A stretch of 64,000 nt of DNA from Roseiarcus sp963732155 (lineage in GTDB: Bacteria; Pseudomonadota; Alphaproteobacteria; Rhizobiales; Beijerinckiaceae), in NCBI GenBank assembly GCA_963732155.1, contig CAVSYB010000013.1, positions 1,364,001 to 1,428,000 on the forward strand. Direction: 5' to 3'. The notes beneath the pieces are model-generated. The model did no database searches. It was given only the letters and a program-made list of their open reading frames with translations, and was not told the origin of the DNA. Within the stretch, counting starts at the first letter, position 1; every line of letters begins with the position of its first letter. Shown here one piece after another: positions 44,052-52,201 of this stretch. Both the position numbers and the translations under genes were made by a program.

Positions 44052-45734
44052 ATGGCTGATTATTTTCCGACTTCCGAGACCACGGGCGCCGACGATCTGC
44101 TGGACATGAGTGGGGGCGACTTCGTCTATGTCGCGCCGCAAGTGGTCTTGACCGAAACCGACATCCAGAGTTCGACGGGATCTTCGACAATTTCTGGGGC
44201 AACGCGGAGATTTACGGGTCGGTCACCGCCAATGACCCGGTCTATTTTCATTGGAGAGTCAGGTTTCACCACGGACATCCAGATCGGCCAGACCGGCGTG
44301 GTGTCGGACTATGGCGAAGGGGGCGCCGGCGTCGAAGTCGAGAATGGTCTCTACGACATCAGCAATTCCGGACAGATCATCGCCGATCAGGGCGGCGACG
44401 GCATCATCGTTGGCGCCGGCGGCAGCAGCGGCGCGATCCGCAACTACGGCACGATCGATGCGACCATCGGCGTAAGTGATGCCGACTTCAATACGAACGA
44501 CTTCAATTACCTCGACAATTACGGAACCATCGGCGGCAGCTCGGACGCGGTGTCGGAGACCGGCGGCCATATCGCCGAGATCAACAATTTCGGCGCCCTC
44601 CTCACCACCGGCGGCGGCGCGGCGGTTTTCGGGGATTCCTCGACGACCGTCAGTCTGGTCAATGTCGGCACGATCACCGGCGGGGTCACCCTTCAGGCGA
44701 GCAATTCCTCGATCGCCAATCAGGGGACGATCATCGGCGGCGTTGTCGGCGGCGCGATCGATCTTGAAGGCTCCAACGCCTCCCTGACCAATTCCGGTAC
44801 GCTCGACGGCGCGGTCAGTCTCGGCGGCGCGGATGATTCGATCGTCAACACCGGCGTGATCGACGGCCCGGTCGGGTTCTTCGGGGCGACCGGCGCGTTC
44901 CTCGATTCCTCGCACGGCGTGATCACCGGAGAAATCGACTGCGGCGACGGCGGCGCCACCGTCTACGCCGGCGACACCGGCGACGTGGTGGTCGGCGGGG
45001 CGGGCAACGACAAGCTGCACGCCAGTCCGACGCTGGCCGCCGCCGACAACGCCGCCCTGACGACGCTCGACGGGGCCGGCGGCAACAACTGGCTGATCGG
45101 CGACGGCGCCTATGTCACCTTCGACAGCGGCGACGCCGAGGGCGGCATCAATCACATCGTCGGCCGCCTGTCGAAAATGTCGGATGTCGCGGGCGACGAA
45201 AACAATACGGTGAGCTACGCCTCGCTGGCCGGCTCCGCGCACAGCGTCCATGTCGATCTGCTGACCGGGCAGGCCTGGACATGCTCGGCCGCCGACGCCA
45301 ACGGCGCCCCAGTCGGCCAATTCACCTTCGAGGACTACATCCGGAACGTGTCCAACGTGATCGGCTCCAGCGGCGCCGACACGCTGATCTGCGACAACGG
45401 CGTCGACGTCATAACGCCGGGCGGCGCAGGCACCGTGATGGACGCCGGCGTCGGCGCGCGCAGCCAGGATACGTTCGTTTTCACGTCGTTCGCGTCCAGC
45501 ACGCAGACGACCGAAGACGTCATCAACGGATTCGAGGCGGGCGTCGACAAGCTGGATTTCTCGGCCTTGAACATCACGGACGCCAATATCCTGATCACCC
45601 ACACCGGCAAACAGCACTTCAGCAACGTCTTCGTCGAGCAAACGGCGGGGGTGTTCAACGCCTCGACCAACCTGGCGCTCTCGGTCCACACCACCACCGC
45701 GGCGGCGCTCACCGCCGCCAGCATCGTCTTCTGA
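44052..45734 (+). CDS. RTX-like / beta-helix secreted surface protein
   Basis: 560 residues from ATG 44052 (GGAGG before it), very acidic, with no N-terminal signal peptide. Residues 80-310 hold imperfect repeats of the type NxGTIxGGVxL (NYGTI, NVGTITGGVTL, NQGTIIGG, NSGTLDGAVSL, NTGVIDGPV) typical of a parallel beta-helix. Further on GGAGNDKL, GAGGNNWLIGDG and SSGADTLICDNG resemble RTX calcium-binding nonapeptides, and the C-terminus (DTFVF, GVDKLDFSALN, LTAASIVF) matches type I secretion targets. Export by a type I system is inferred, but no ABC/HlyD genes are nearby. Residues 41-67 look out of frame (see findings). Probably an adhesin or S-layer-like protein. Confidence 0.8.
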   Translation: MADYFPTSETTGADDLLDMSGGDFVYVAPQVVLTETDIQSSTGSSTISGATRRFTGRSPPMTRSIFIGESGFTTDIQIGQTGVVSDYGEGGAGVEVENGLYDISNSGQIIADQGGDGIIVGAGGSSGAIRNYGTIDATIGVSDADFNTNDFNYLDNYGTIGGSSDAVSETGGHIAEINNFGALLTTGGGAAVFGDSSTTVSLVNVGTITGGVTLQASNSSIANQGTIIGGVVGGAIDLEGSNASLTNSGTLDGAVSLGGADDSIVNTGVIDGPVGFFGATGAFLDSSHGVITGEIDCGDGGATVYAGDTGDVVVGGAGNDKLHASPTLAAADNAALTTLDGAGGNNWLIGDGAYVTFDSGDAEGGINHIVGRLSKMSDVAGDENNTVSYASLAGSAHSVHVDLLTGQAWTCSAADANGAPVGQFTFEDYIRNVSNVIGSSGADTLICDNGVDVITPGGAGTVMDAGVGARSQDTFVFTSFASSTQTTEDVINGFEAGVDKLDFSALNITDANILITHTGKQHFSNVFVEQTAGVFNASTNLALSVHTTTAAALTAASIVF

Positions 45735-45966
45735 CCGCGCGGCCGCGTGGCGCGCCGCTTGCAAAAGCAGGCGCGCTCGCGCCCGGGTCGCGCGACTGCG
45801 GCGATGCTTCGCCCGACCCTTTGTTCCAGAAAATCACGGTATATTGCTATTACTGCGATGGTGCGGGCGCCGTCCACGCTATCGTCGTAATTCGCAATCC
45901 CCTCGCCGCAACCGCTCTCCCGCAAGCCGGCGAGGGAGGAGGCGCGTGAGCGCCTGCGCCCTTTGA

Positions 45967-46488
45967 CTACGGGCCGCCGTAATAACTCCGGCCCGCCAGA
46001 TGGCCGTAGAGTTCCTCGCCTTCCTCGCCTTCCTCGAGCGGGGGATGTGCGAGGGGATTCACCATCGTCACCAAGCTGAAATTCAGCGACAGGCCTTCGA
46101 CGGGAGGGTTGCCCGAACTCTTGACGTTGACGCTGGCGACGACGACCCCATCCAGAAAGATGCTCTGAAAAAGCGGGAAGTCGTTGCTGCTGGAATCTTG
46201 CGCGACAAAATCAATCTGAACCGTCGCGAGGTCGCCAATCGAAGCCTCCTTGAACAGAGCCGCCGACGCGCCGTCGTGCGCTTTGGTAATCTCGATCGGC
46301 GGAAAATTCGGCGCCGTGTGGACGTAGGTCCCGCCGGAGCCGCTTCCGTCGGCGTCGCTTGCGCTGGTGGAGTGGGCCAGCCCGAACGTGAGGGAGCTGA
46401 TGTCAATCCAGCCTTCGTGGCCCTTCGCGGTGACGTCGCCTTTGATGTCTTGATGATTGGAATCCGTCATTTTCATGTATATTGGCAC
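45967..46488 (-). CDS. hcp: Hcp-family (type VI secretion tube) protein
   Basis: 173 residues from a GTG at 46488, preceded by GGGGAGGGGG; this gives the usual Hcp start VPIYMKMTDSN. Family features: KGHEGWIDISSLTFG, then EITKAHDGASAALFKEA and the strand-rich C-terminal half with NFSLVTMVNPL. Hcp hexamers form the tube of type VI secretion systems and can act as carrier or effector. No other type VI gene is present in the window, so this is an orphan copy. The C-terminal tail LEEGEEGEELYGHLAGRSYY is an acidic extension not typical of tube Hcp. REP-like copy C lies upstream. Confidence 0.85.
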   Translation of the reverse strand: MPIYMKMTDSNHQDIKGDVTAKGHEGWIDISSLTFGLAHSTSASDADGSGSGGTYVHTAPNFPPIEITKAHDGASAALFKEASIGDLATVQIDFVAQDSSSNDFPLFQSIFLDGVVVASVNVKSSGNPPVEGLSLNFSLVTMVNPLAHPPLEEGEEGEELYGHLAGRSYYGGP

Positions 46489-46867
46489 CGCCCCCTCCCC
46501 GAGAAATGAGCCGCCGAGCGTCTTCGCGGGGCGCTCCGCCAATGGCCGCCGGTTTCAGGCTCCGATTGGCCGAGATCCAGGAAATCGCCGCCCGTAAAAG
46601 CCCAATCTGCGGCCGTTTCGCGTTGCTGGCAAGCTGTGGCCGCCGGCCGCTATTGCGCTGTTCTGTATTGCGATGACACGCCCGTACGACGATGACGCGC
46701 AATGACGCTGACACGGCCGTCTTCACCCAATAGGCTGCTTCCGCTCATCGTCGCCGCGAGGCCCTGAAGGGGATACGATGCCCATCGCATGGTTTCATGC
46801 GTGAATATACATCGTGACGAAATCCTGCGACGCGCCTCGCCTCCCCACCACCCCCGGAGCCCGGCTC
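46489..46867. other. Intergenic region, 379 bp, with REP-like copy C
   Basis: Between divergent hcp and acyP. Apart from the repeat at 46668-46749 nothing was recognised; promoters for both genes must lie here. Confidence 0.5.
46668..46749 (+). repeat. REP-like element, copy C
   Basis: Core CCGTCTTCACCCAATAGGCT then GCTTCCGCTCATC (46717-46749), preceded by GCTGACACGG and, further left, GCGATGACACGCCCGTACGA, which is the inverted right end seen in copies A and B. No right end follows the core. Confidence 0.65.
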
Positions 46868-47149
46868 ATGATCGGCACCGTTCGCGTCATCGTCGCCGGG
46901 CGCGTTCAAGGCGTCGGCTATCGCGCCTGGGTGGAGCGGGAGGCCGAGGCGCGGCGGCTTGCCGGCTGGGTGCGCAACCGTCGCGACGGTTCGGTCGAGG
47001 CGTTGTTTTCGGGCGAAGCGACGGCGGTCGAGACGATGATCGCCGCCTGCCGTTCGGGGCCGCGCATGGCGGCGGTCGAAAACGTGACGGTGAAGGACGC
47101 CTCCGCCGATGCCGGCTTGCGGGGCTTTCGGACGATCGCCACCGTTTGA
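46868..47149 (+). CDS. acyP: Acylphosphatase
   Basis: 93 residues, typical length. Hydrolyses carboxyl-phosphate bonds of acyl phosphates in the cytoplasm. The anion-binding loop GRVQGVGYRAW supplies the catalytic Arg, and GWVRNRRDGSVE the catalytic Asn. ATG 46868 was chosen because family homology begins at TVRVIVAGRVQG; an upstream start at 46814 would add 18 unrelated residues. Single gene. Confidence 0.95.
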   Translation: MIGTVRVIVAGRVQGVGYRAWVEREAEARRLAGWVRNRRDGSVEALFSGEATAVETMIAACRSGPRMAAVENVTVKDASADAGLRGFRTIATV

Positions 47150-47206
47150 GCGATGCGCCGGCGCCCCAACGGCGCCGGGAGTTTTGGCGAAAACGACGCG
47201 AAGTTG

Positions 47207-47223
47207 ACGCGTTCGGAACGCGT
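47207..47223. promoter_or_regulatory. Palindrome ACGCGTTC-G-GAACGCGT
   Basis: Perfect 8-bp arms around one central base. Its form is that of a repressor site; the partner is unknown. It is 58 bp after acyP and about 380 bp before dps. Confidence 0.4.
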
Positions 47224-47330
47224 TGGCGCGCCCAACGCGCCGCCGCGGCGAGAAACGGACGCGCTTTCGGCGCGAATTGGCAGGCGATTTTGCGCTCCGC
47301 GGCGCTCTGCTGGCGGACCGGCGGATGTCG

Positions 47331-47350
47331 ACATAAACATGCGTTTATGT
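47331..47350. promoter_or_regulatory. Palindrome ACATAAAC-ATGC-GTTTATGT upstream of dps
   Basis: Perfect 8-bp arms with a 4-bp spacer, AT-rich within GC-rich surroundings, about 250 bp before the dps start. It may be a site for an iron- or peroxide-responsive regulator, which commonly control dps, but no known consensus is matched closely. Confidence 0.4.
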
Positions 47351-47600
47351 GGAATCCGGGGGTTGCAAAGGCTGAAGCGACGGCGGCGAATCAGGCGCCC
47401 CGTCGATGGCGCTCGAAGTCGGTCCGGCGCCGCGGCCGAATGGGGCCGCCACGGATGTTTAGCCGTTGCGCCGATCGGACCGCCGTTGCATGGTTCGGCC
47501 GTCGGCGCGAGGGCCGAAGGCCCGCCGATGACGAAATCACGCCTTGCCCTCCTGTAATCTTTTCCCCATCGACGCCGGTTCGCCAGAAGGAGAAACTCCG

Positions 47601-48131
47601 ATGAACGCCAAAGACGCCAGCTCCCGCCGCGCCGCCCCGCTCAACACGCCGACCGATCTTGGCTCCAACGCGACGCGCGACGTCGGAGCGGCGTTGAACC
47701 TGCTGCTCGCCGACGTCTTCGCGCTCTATCTGAAGACCAAGAATTTTCACTGGCACATGTCGGGTCCGCATTTCCGCGACTACCATCTGCTGCTCGACGA
47801 GCACGCCGACCAGATCTTCGCGATGACCGATCCGATCGCCGAGCGGGTGCGCAAGATCGGCGGCGCGACGCTGCATTCGATCGGACAGATCGCCCGCCTG
47901 CAGCGGGTGCTGGACAACGACGCCGACTATGTCGCCCCGCTCGACATGCTGGCCGAACTGCGCGACGACAACCAGCACCTGGCGGCGGTGATGCGCGAGG
48001 CGCACGGGGTGTGCGAAGACAACGAGGACGTCGCGAGCGCCAGCCTGATCGAGGTGTGGATCGACGAGACCGAGCGGCGCACCTGGTTCCTGTTCGAGGC
48101 GACCCGATCGGCCGAAGAGCCCGGCCACTGA
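47601..48131 (+). CDS. dps: Dps-family DNA-protection / ferroxidase protein
   Basis: 176 residues from ATG 47601 (GAAGGAGAAACTCCG before it). The ferroxidase-site pattern is intact: KNFHWHMSGPHFRDYHLLLD and DEHADQIFAMTDPIAER supply His, His, Asp and Glu shared between subunits. Dps dodecamers oxidise and store iron and protect DNA from peroxide. The N-terminus is extended and carries Arg/Lys residues (KDASSRRAAPLN) that could bind DNA. A 60-bp fragment of a related gene lies 2 kb downstream. Confidence 0.95.
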   Translation: MNAKDASSRRAAPLNTPTDLGSNATRDVGAALNLLLADVFALYLKTKNFHWHMSGPHFRDYHLLLDEHADQIFAMTDPIAERVRKIGGATLHSIGQIARLQRVLDNDADYVAPLDMLAELRDDNQHLAAVMREAHGVCEDNEDVASASLIEVWIDETERRTWFLFEATRSAEEPGH

Positions 48132-48324
48132 CCCAGGCGTAATCAGCCTTTTGTTTCGACTTGGGAATCTCAGGATTGCGCCGCGCCGTCGCGGGAGGCG
48201 GCGCGGCCGCGGCGGCGCGCGATCGCCCGGACGGCGCGTAATTTCCTCCGCGTCACAGTAACGTTGCGGCAGTTTCTGCTAGACTGCGCGTCGCCGAATC
48301 TCTGTCGTCGCGTGGAATCGTCCC

Positions 48325-48783
48325 ATGAACTACGTCGACAGCATCCTTGAACCCAACGAGCGCGTCGTCTTCCGGACAACCCTTTCCTGGACGCTCTACG
48401 CCCCGGCGGTCGCGCTGGCGCTCGGCGCGTTGCTCATCCTGACGTTCGGCGCCAGCCTGCCGGCGCTCGGCATCGCCGGGTTGTTCCTCGCCGGGCTGGC
48501 CGCCGTCGCCGCCTTCGCTAGTTTCGTGCATGCCTGGTTCCGCCGCTGGACGACCGAAATCGCGGTCACCGACCGGCGGATCATTCTCAAGCGCGGTTTC
48601 ATTCGTCGCCACACCGACGAGATGAACATGCAGAAGGTCGAAAGCGTCGACGTCGATCAAACGGCGCTGGGCCGGATTCTCAATTATGGGACGGTGACCA
48701 TCCGCGGCACCGGCGGCAGCTTCGAGAGCCTGCCGATGGTCGATGCGCCGCTGAAATTGCGCACCACCATCACCGCCGCCTGA
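48325..48783 (+). CDS. Membrane-anchored bacterial PH-domain (bPH2, YdbS-like) protein
   Basis: 152 residues. Two adjacent membrane helices (about 22-42 and 45-70) are followed by a PH-like domain with the bPH2 features TEIAVTDRRIILKRGFIRRH, EMNMQKVESVDVDQTALGRI and LNYGTVTIRGTGG. Such proteins are thought to act in membrane stress or bacteriocin resistance; no function is established. Single gene. Confidence 0.88.
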   Translation: MNYVDSILEPNERVVFRTTLSWTLYAPAVALALGALLILTFGASLPALGIAGLFLAGLAAVAAFASFVHAWFRRWTTEIAVTDRRIILKRGFIRRHTDEMNMQKVESVDVDQTALGRILNYGTVTIRGTGGSFESLPMVDAPLKLRTTITAA

Positions 48784-48899
48784 ACCGACCTTTGATCGCC
48801 CGGCGCCGGCCCGGCGCAGCCGGGCCATCCCGTAAGCTGACGGGATGGCCGCGCGCGTGCAACTATGCGCCGCGGGTCAGAAATCTGGAGGGCGAAACC

Positions 48900-50051
48900 A
48901 TGAGACAAGCTTGGATGGGCCGGACGCTGTGGGCGCTGGCGATGGGGGCGGCGCTGGCCGGCTCGACGGCGGCGCTGGGCCAAACGAGCCGGGCGGTCGC
49001 CGAGATTCCCGCCGACAAGGCGAAGGTCACCGGCACGATCGTCATCGACTACAATTCGCGCTCCGAGCGCTCGCAAAGCAATGTCGACGTCTACAACATC
49101 CAGGACCTCGCGGTCGCCGACCTGATGGTGCTGAAGGGCGTCATCCAGCGAATTCCCGAACAGCGGATGACCTATTCGGTCAGGATGGACGTGATCAACC
49201 CGCAGAACCCGTCGCAGATCGCGCGAGACGCGGCGATCCTGCGCGGCGACCTCGTCATCGACTCGGACGGGCGCTACAATCCCGAGGACGGAAATCTCCG
49301 GCTCGACGTGGTCAAGGGGAACCAGTCGTCGAACCGCTTCACCGGCGACATCCAGGGCCGCGAAGTCGCGCGCTGGTGGCAGATCGGCAAGAAGCTCAAG
49401 GCGGCCACCACCGAGGCGACCAAGGCCTATTCGCGGCTGGTCGAGGGCAAGGTGGTTTCGATTCAGGTCAAGAACCCCGACCCGCTGCGGTTCGAAGGGC
49501 TGGGGCTCGCCGCCGGGCCGTTCTCGTTCATCGCGGAGGCCAAGGTTTCCGGGATCTTCGACTATGACTACGAACTCGGCAACTGGCTGACCGATCAGGC
49601 CGGCGTCCAGTTTACCTACACTGTCGGCTCCAACGTCGTCTCGGACCGGGTGACCGGCTCGATCCGCTATGTCGAGGAGGGCGGCGACTTCACCGACGCC
49701 AAATCGAAAAAGCACAATTATACATCGTACTACGAATACAATCTGAGGTTCAACGAGCCGACCGTCAACAAGGACGCGGCGTTCTTCGCCGCCGACACCG
49801 CGCAGGCCGATTCGGACGCCTTCTTCTCGGCCGCCGATCAGTCGAAGCCGGGCTTGTACGGCCACGTCTATTACGCCGACACCGAAACCGACTGCAAAAA
49901 GGCGACCGACAGCAAGGGGGAGAACAAATGCGTCGGGCCGACCCATTCGGAGGTGTTTTATGATCTGCACGGCGTCGGCCTCACCTACGAGCAGTTGGCC
50001 AACTGGATGAAGGTCGAGCAACTGGTGATCGGTCCGTTCACCGACGAATGA
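48900..50051 (+). CDS. Exported protein of unknown function, 383 aa
   Basis: ATG 48900 follows GGAGGGCG. A signal peptide (LWALAMGAALAGSTAALG) leads to a mature protein rich in beta-strand-like segments (VTGTIVIDYNSRSERSQSNV, SFIAEAKVSGIFDYDYELG, FTYTVGSNVVSDRVTGSIRY). Two Cys near the C-terminus (DCKKATDSKGENKC) may form a disulfide. It is probably periplasmic or on the cell surface. No family recognised. It stands alone between the PH-domain gene and the dps fragment. Confidence 0.8.
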   Translation: MRQAWMGRTLWALAMGAALAGSTAALGQTSRAVAEIPADKAKVTGTIVIDYNSRSERSQSNVDVYNIQDLAVADLMVLKGVIQRIPEQRMTYSVRMDVINPQNPSQIARDAAILRGDLVIDSDGRYNPEDGNLRLDVVKGNQSSNRFTGDIQGREVARWWQIGKKLKAATTEATKAYSRLVEGKVVSIQVKNPDPLRFEGLGLAAGPFSFIAEAKVSGIFDYDYELGNWLTDQAGVQFTYTVGSNVVSDRVTGSIRYVEEGGDFTDAKSKKHNYTSYYEYNLRFNEPTVNKDAAFFAADTAQADSDAFFSAADQSKPGLYGHVYYADTETDCKKATDSKGENKCVGPTHSEVFYDLHGVGLTYEQLANWMKVEQLVIGPFTDE

Positions 50052-50108
50052 CGCGCGCCGGCGTCACCGCGGGGCGGGGGGCTCAGGTCCGCCGCCTCGC
50101 GCGCCCGC

Positions 50109-50168
50109 GCCGCCCCGTCGAACACGCCGACGGACCTCGGTTCGAACGCGAAGCGCGACGTCGGCGCA
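50109..50168 (+). pseudogene. Fragment of a dps paralogue
   Basis: These 60 bases encode AAPSNTPTDLGSNAKRDVGA, matching residues of the Dps N-terminus encoded near 47634-47693 (AAPLNTPTDLGSNATRDVGA) at 18 of 20 positions. Synonymous differences between the two show that this is not a recent exact copy. No start codon or continuation of Dps follows; the sequence goes straight into the promoter region of the next operon. Confidence 0.7.
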
Positions 50169-50218
50169 TCGTCTTGCCGGGCCTTCGCCCGCCGCAGGCG
50201 CCTTCTGAAGAAAAGTCA

Positions 50219-50232
50219 TTGATCCAGATCAA
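50219..50232. promoter_or_regulatory. Perfect FNR/FixK-type box, TTGATCCAGATCAA
   Basis: An exact match to TTGAT-N4-ATCAA, with the CCAG-type spacer common in FixK/FNR sites. It lies 62 bp before the ATG at 50295; a class II arrangement would put the transcription start near 50267. It is the strongest such site in the window and implies oxygen-dependent control of the three genes that follow. Confidence 0.7.
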
Positions 50233-50294
50233 CGACAGAATGGAGCAAACGACAAAAGTGTAACAAGGCGACTCAATCGGGAAGGTTGCGCGCG

Positions 50295-51461
50295 ATGCTC
50301 CGGGACAACTCCAGCGGCGTGAGGAGCAGAAGCTTTCCCGGAACCAGCGGCGGCGCGGAGCATTTTATTTCAATCGAGGCGCGCGGCGAACTCGATCTCG
50401 CCGGGCAAATCGCGCAGATCGAGCGGCGCTACGCGACGACGCGCGCGGCGCTTGGTCTCGCCGAGGAGACGGCGGTGTTCCGTCGCATCTTCGTGAGCGA
50501 CGTGATAAATCAGTCCGCGCGCGTCCGGACGAGCGCTCTCGTTCGCACGACGCAGGACAGCCCCGTCGCCGTGTCGCTGGTCCGGCAGCCGCCGGCGTCC
50601 GGCGCCAAGATCGCGCTTCTCGCCTATCACCTCGATGACGCGACGCTCGGCAAGCGCCGCCTTTCCAAACACGATCTGCTGGTCGAGAAGAACGGCCGGC
50701 GCCATCTGTGGACGACCGGGCTGTGCGCCGGCCAGAACGACGACGCGCTCGCCTCGCCGGCGGCCCAGACGCGCGCGGTGTTCGGCGATCTCATCGGCGC
50801 GCTGGCCAGCCAAGGCGCGACGCTGCGCGACAATTGCGTGCGCACGTGGATCTACCTCAAGGACGTCGATGTCTTCTATCGGGGCATGGCCGAGAGCCGC
50901 GGCGAGGTGTTCGCCGAGAATGGCCTGACCGGCGACAGCCATTTCATCGCGAGCACCGGCATCGAGGGCGCCTGCGCGCATCGCTACGACCTGGTGGCGA
51001 TGGACGCCTATTCGAGCCTCGACCTCGATGAACGGCAGGTCTCGTATCTCAACGATTTCGAACGGCTGTGCGCGACCAAGGACTACAACGTTCATTTCGA
51101 GCGCGGCACGCGCATCGCCTACGCCGACCGCGCGCATCATTTCATTTCGGGAACGGCGAGCATCGACAAGCGCGGCGAGGTCGTCCATCCCGGCGACGCG
51201 CTGCGGCAGCTCGACCACGCCGTCGACAATGTCGAGGCGTTGCTGCGTTCGGGCGGCGCGCGGCTCGGCGATCTCATGCATCTGATCGTCTATCTGCGCG
51301 ACCCGACGGATTTTGCGCGCGTCGAGGCGCGTCTGGCCGACAAACTCCCGGATCTGCCGACGATCATCGTCGAGGGCGCGGTATGCCGGCCGCAATGGCT
51401 CGTCGAGGTCGAGGGCGTCGCCATCGCCGCCCATGACGCGCCGACCCTCCCTGCCTTTTAG
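50295..51461 (+). CDS. RidA-superfamily protein, chorismatase (FkbO/Hyg5)-like
   Basis: 388 residues from ATG 50295 (GGGAAGG upstream). Two alpha/beta domains of the RidA (YjgF) kind are apparent. The second carries HHFISGTASIDKRGEVVHPG, then LDHAVDNVEALLRSGGARLG, LIVYLRDPTDF and IIVEGAVCRPQWLVEVEGVA. The GTASI...HPGD...Q...N pattern recalls chorismatases, which hydrolyse chorismate to hydroxybenzoates or dihydroxycyclohexadiene acids, but a simple tandem RidA protein cannot be excluded. It is the first gene of a three-gene operon, 39 bp from the next gene. The substrate is unknown. Confidence 0.7.
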   Translation: MLRDNSSGVRSRSFPGTSGGAEHFISIEARGELDLAGQIAQIERRYATTRAALGLAEETAVFRRIFVSDVINQSARVRTSALVRTTQDSPVAVSLVRQPPASGAKIALLAYHLDDATLGKRRLSKHDLLVEKNGRRHLWTTGLCAGQNDDALASPAAQTRAVFGDLIGALASQGATLRDNCVRTWIYLKDVDVFYRGMAESRGEVFAENGLTGDSHFIASTGIEGACAHRYDLVAMDAYSSLDLDERQVSYLNDFERLCATKDYNVHFERGTRIAYADRAHHFISGTASIDKRGEVVHPGDALRQLDHAVDNVEALLRSGGARLGDLMHLIVYLRDPTDFARVEARLADKLPDLPTIIVEGAVCRPQWLVEVEGVAIAAHDAPTLPAF

Positions 51462-51500
51462 ACGCCGCAATCGCAACTCCGTTGGGAAAGGACCAACGCC

Positions 51501-52178
51501 ATGCCGGACGCCGATACCAAATTCGCGATGCTCGACGAGGCGGAAATCGCCGCCGCGACGCTGCGGCGCGACCCCTATGACTACGCGTTCGCCGAGCAGG
51601 CGATCTTTCCGCAATTCAAGGAGGAGGTGCTCGCCGATGCGCCGAAGATCCCCGATCGCGGCAGCTACGGCCTGCCCAACCTCAACTATGGCCCGGCCTT
51701 CGGCACGGTGGTGAGGGAACTTCTCAGCCCGCGCTTCAAGCGCCTGATGGAGCAGAAGTTCGACGTCGACCTCAGCAGCAACCCCGCCGTCGTGCTGATG
51801 ATGGGCAACACCACCGGGCATTACAACGAGGGCTACGCCCATCCCAATTCCAAGCACAAGATCATCACCGTCATCGTCGGCTTCAGCCGCGAATGGCCCT
51901 ATGAGCGGGGCCGGTTGCGCGTGCTGCGCAGCTCTGACCGCAACGACAGCGCCTTCGAGTTTCCTCCCGAATACGGGCGCATGCTGATGTTCCGCGTCTG
52001 CGATCACTCCTGGCACGGCTTCTTGCCGCAGAAGGGGCCGCGCATGAGCCTGCAGCTCTGCTTCGTCAATTCGGAGGCGTATGTGCGCAGCGAGTACTGG
52101 CGCCACGGCGTCAGCGCCTTCGCCAAATCGGTGCCGATGATCCGCAAGGCGATCGATTGGGCGCCGCGTCTCATCTGA
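51501..52178 (+). CDS. 2OG-Fe(II) oxygenase-like protein with altered metal triad
   Basis: 225 residues. The double-stranded beta-helix region is recognisable: YAHPNSKHKIITVIVGFSRE (first His114), RGRLRVL, FPPEYGRMLMF, CDHSWHGFLP (distal His172) and RMSLQLCF (Arg181, the probable 2-oxoglutarate salt bridge). The usual HxD metal motif reads His114-Pro-Asn116, so the carboxylate ligand is replaced. Halogenases of this fold lack the carboxylate as well (they have Ala or Gly), but Asn is uncommon; the protein may be inactive, regulatory, or use an altered iron site. It ends 23 bp before a second oxygenase gene with the complete triad. Confidence 0.7.
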   Translation: MPDADTKFAMLDEAEIAAATLRRDPYDYAFAEQAIFPQFKEEVLADAPKIPDRGSYGLPNLNYGPAFGTVVRELLSPRFKRLMEQKFDVDLSSNPAVVLMMGNTTGHYNEGYAHPNSKHKIITVIVGFSREWPYERGRLRVLRSSDRNDSAFEFPPEYGRMLMFRVCDHSWHGFLPQKGPRMSLQLCFVNSEAYVRSEYWRHGVSAFAKSVPMIRKAIDWAPRLI

Positions 52179-52201
52179 CCCGGCAAGAAAGCGAAGATCG
52201 C

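Larger units (their letters stand above)
47150..47600. other. Intergenic region, 451 bp, upstream of dps with two palindromes
   Basis: No gene was recognised. Two strong palindromes are listed separately, and ACGCGTTGG-CGCG-CCCAACGCG at 47220-47242 could form a hairpin without a T run. The dps promoter should be in the right half. Confidence 0.5.
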
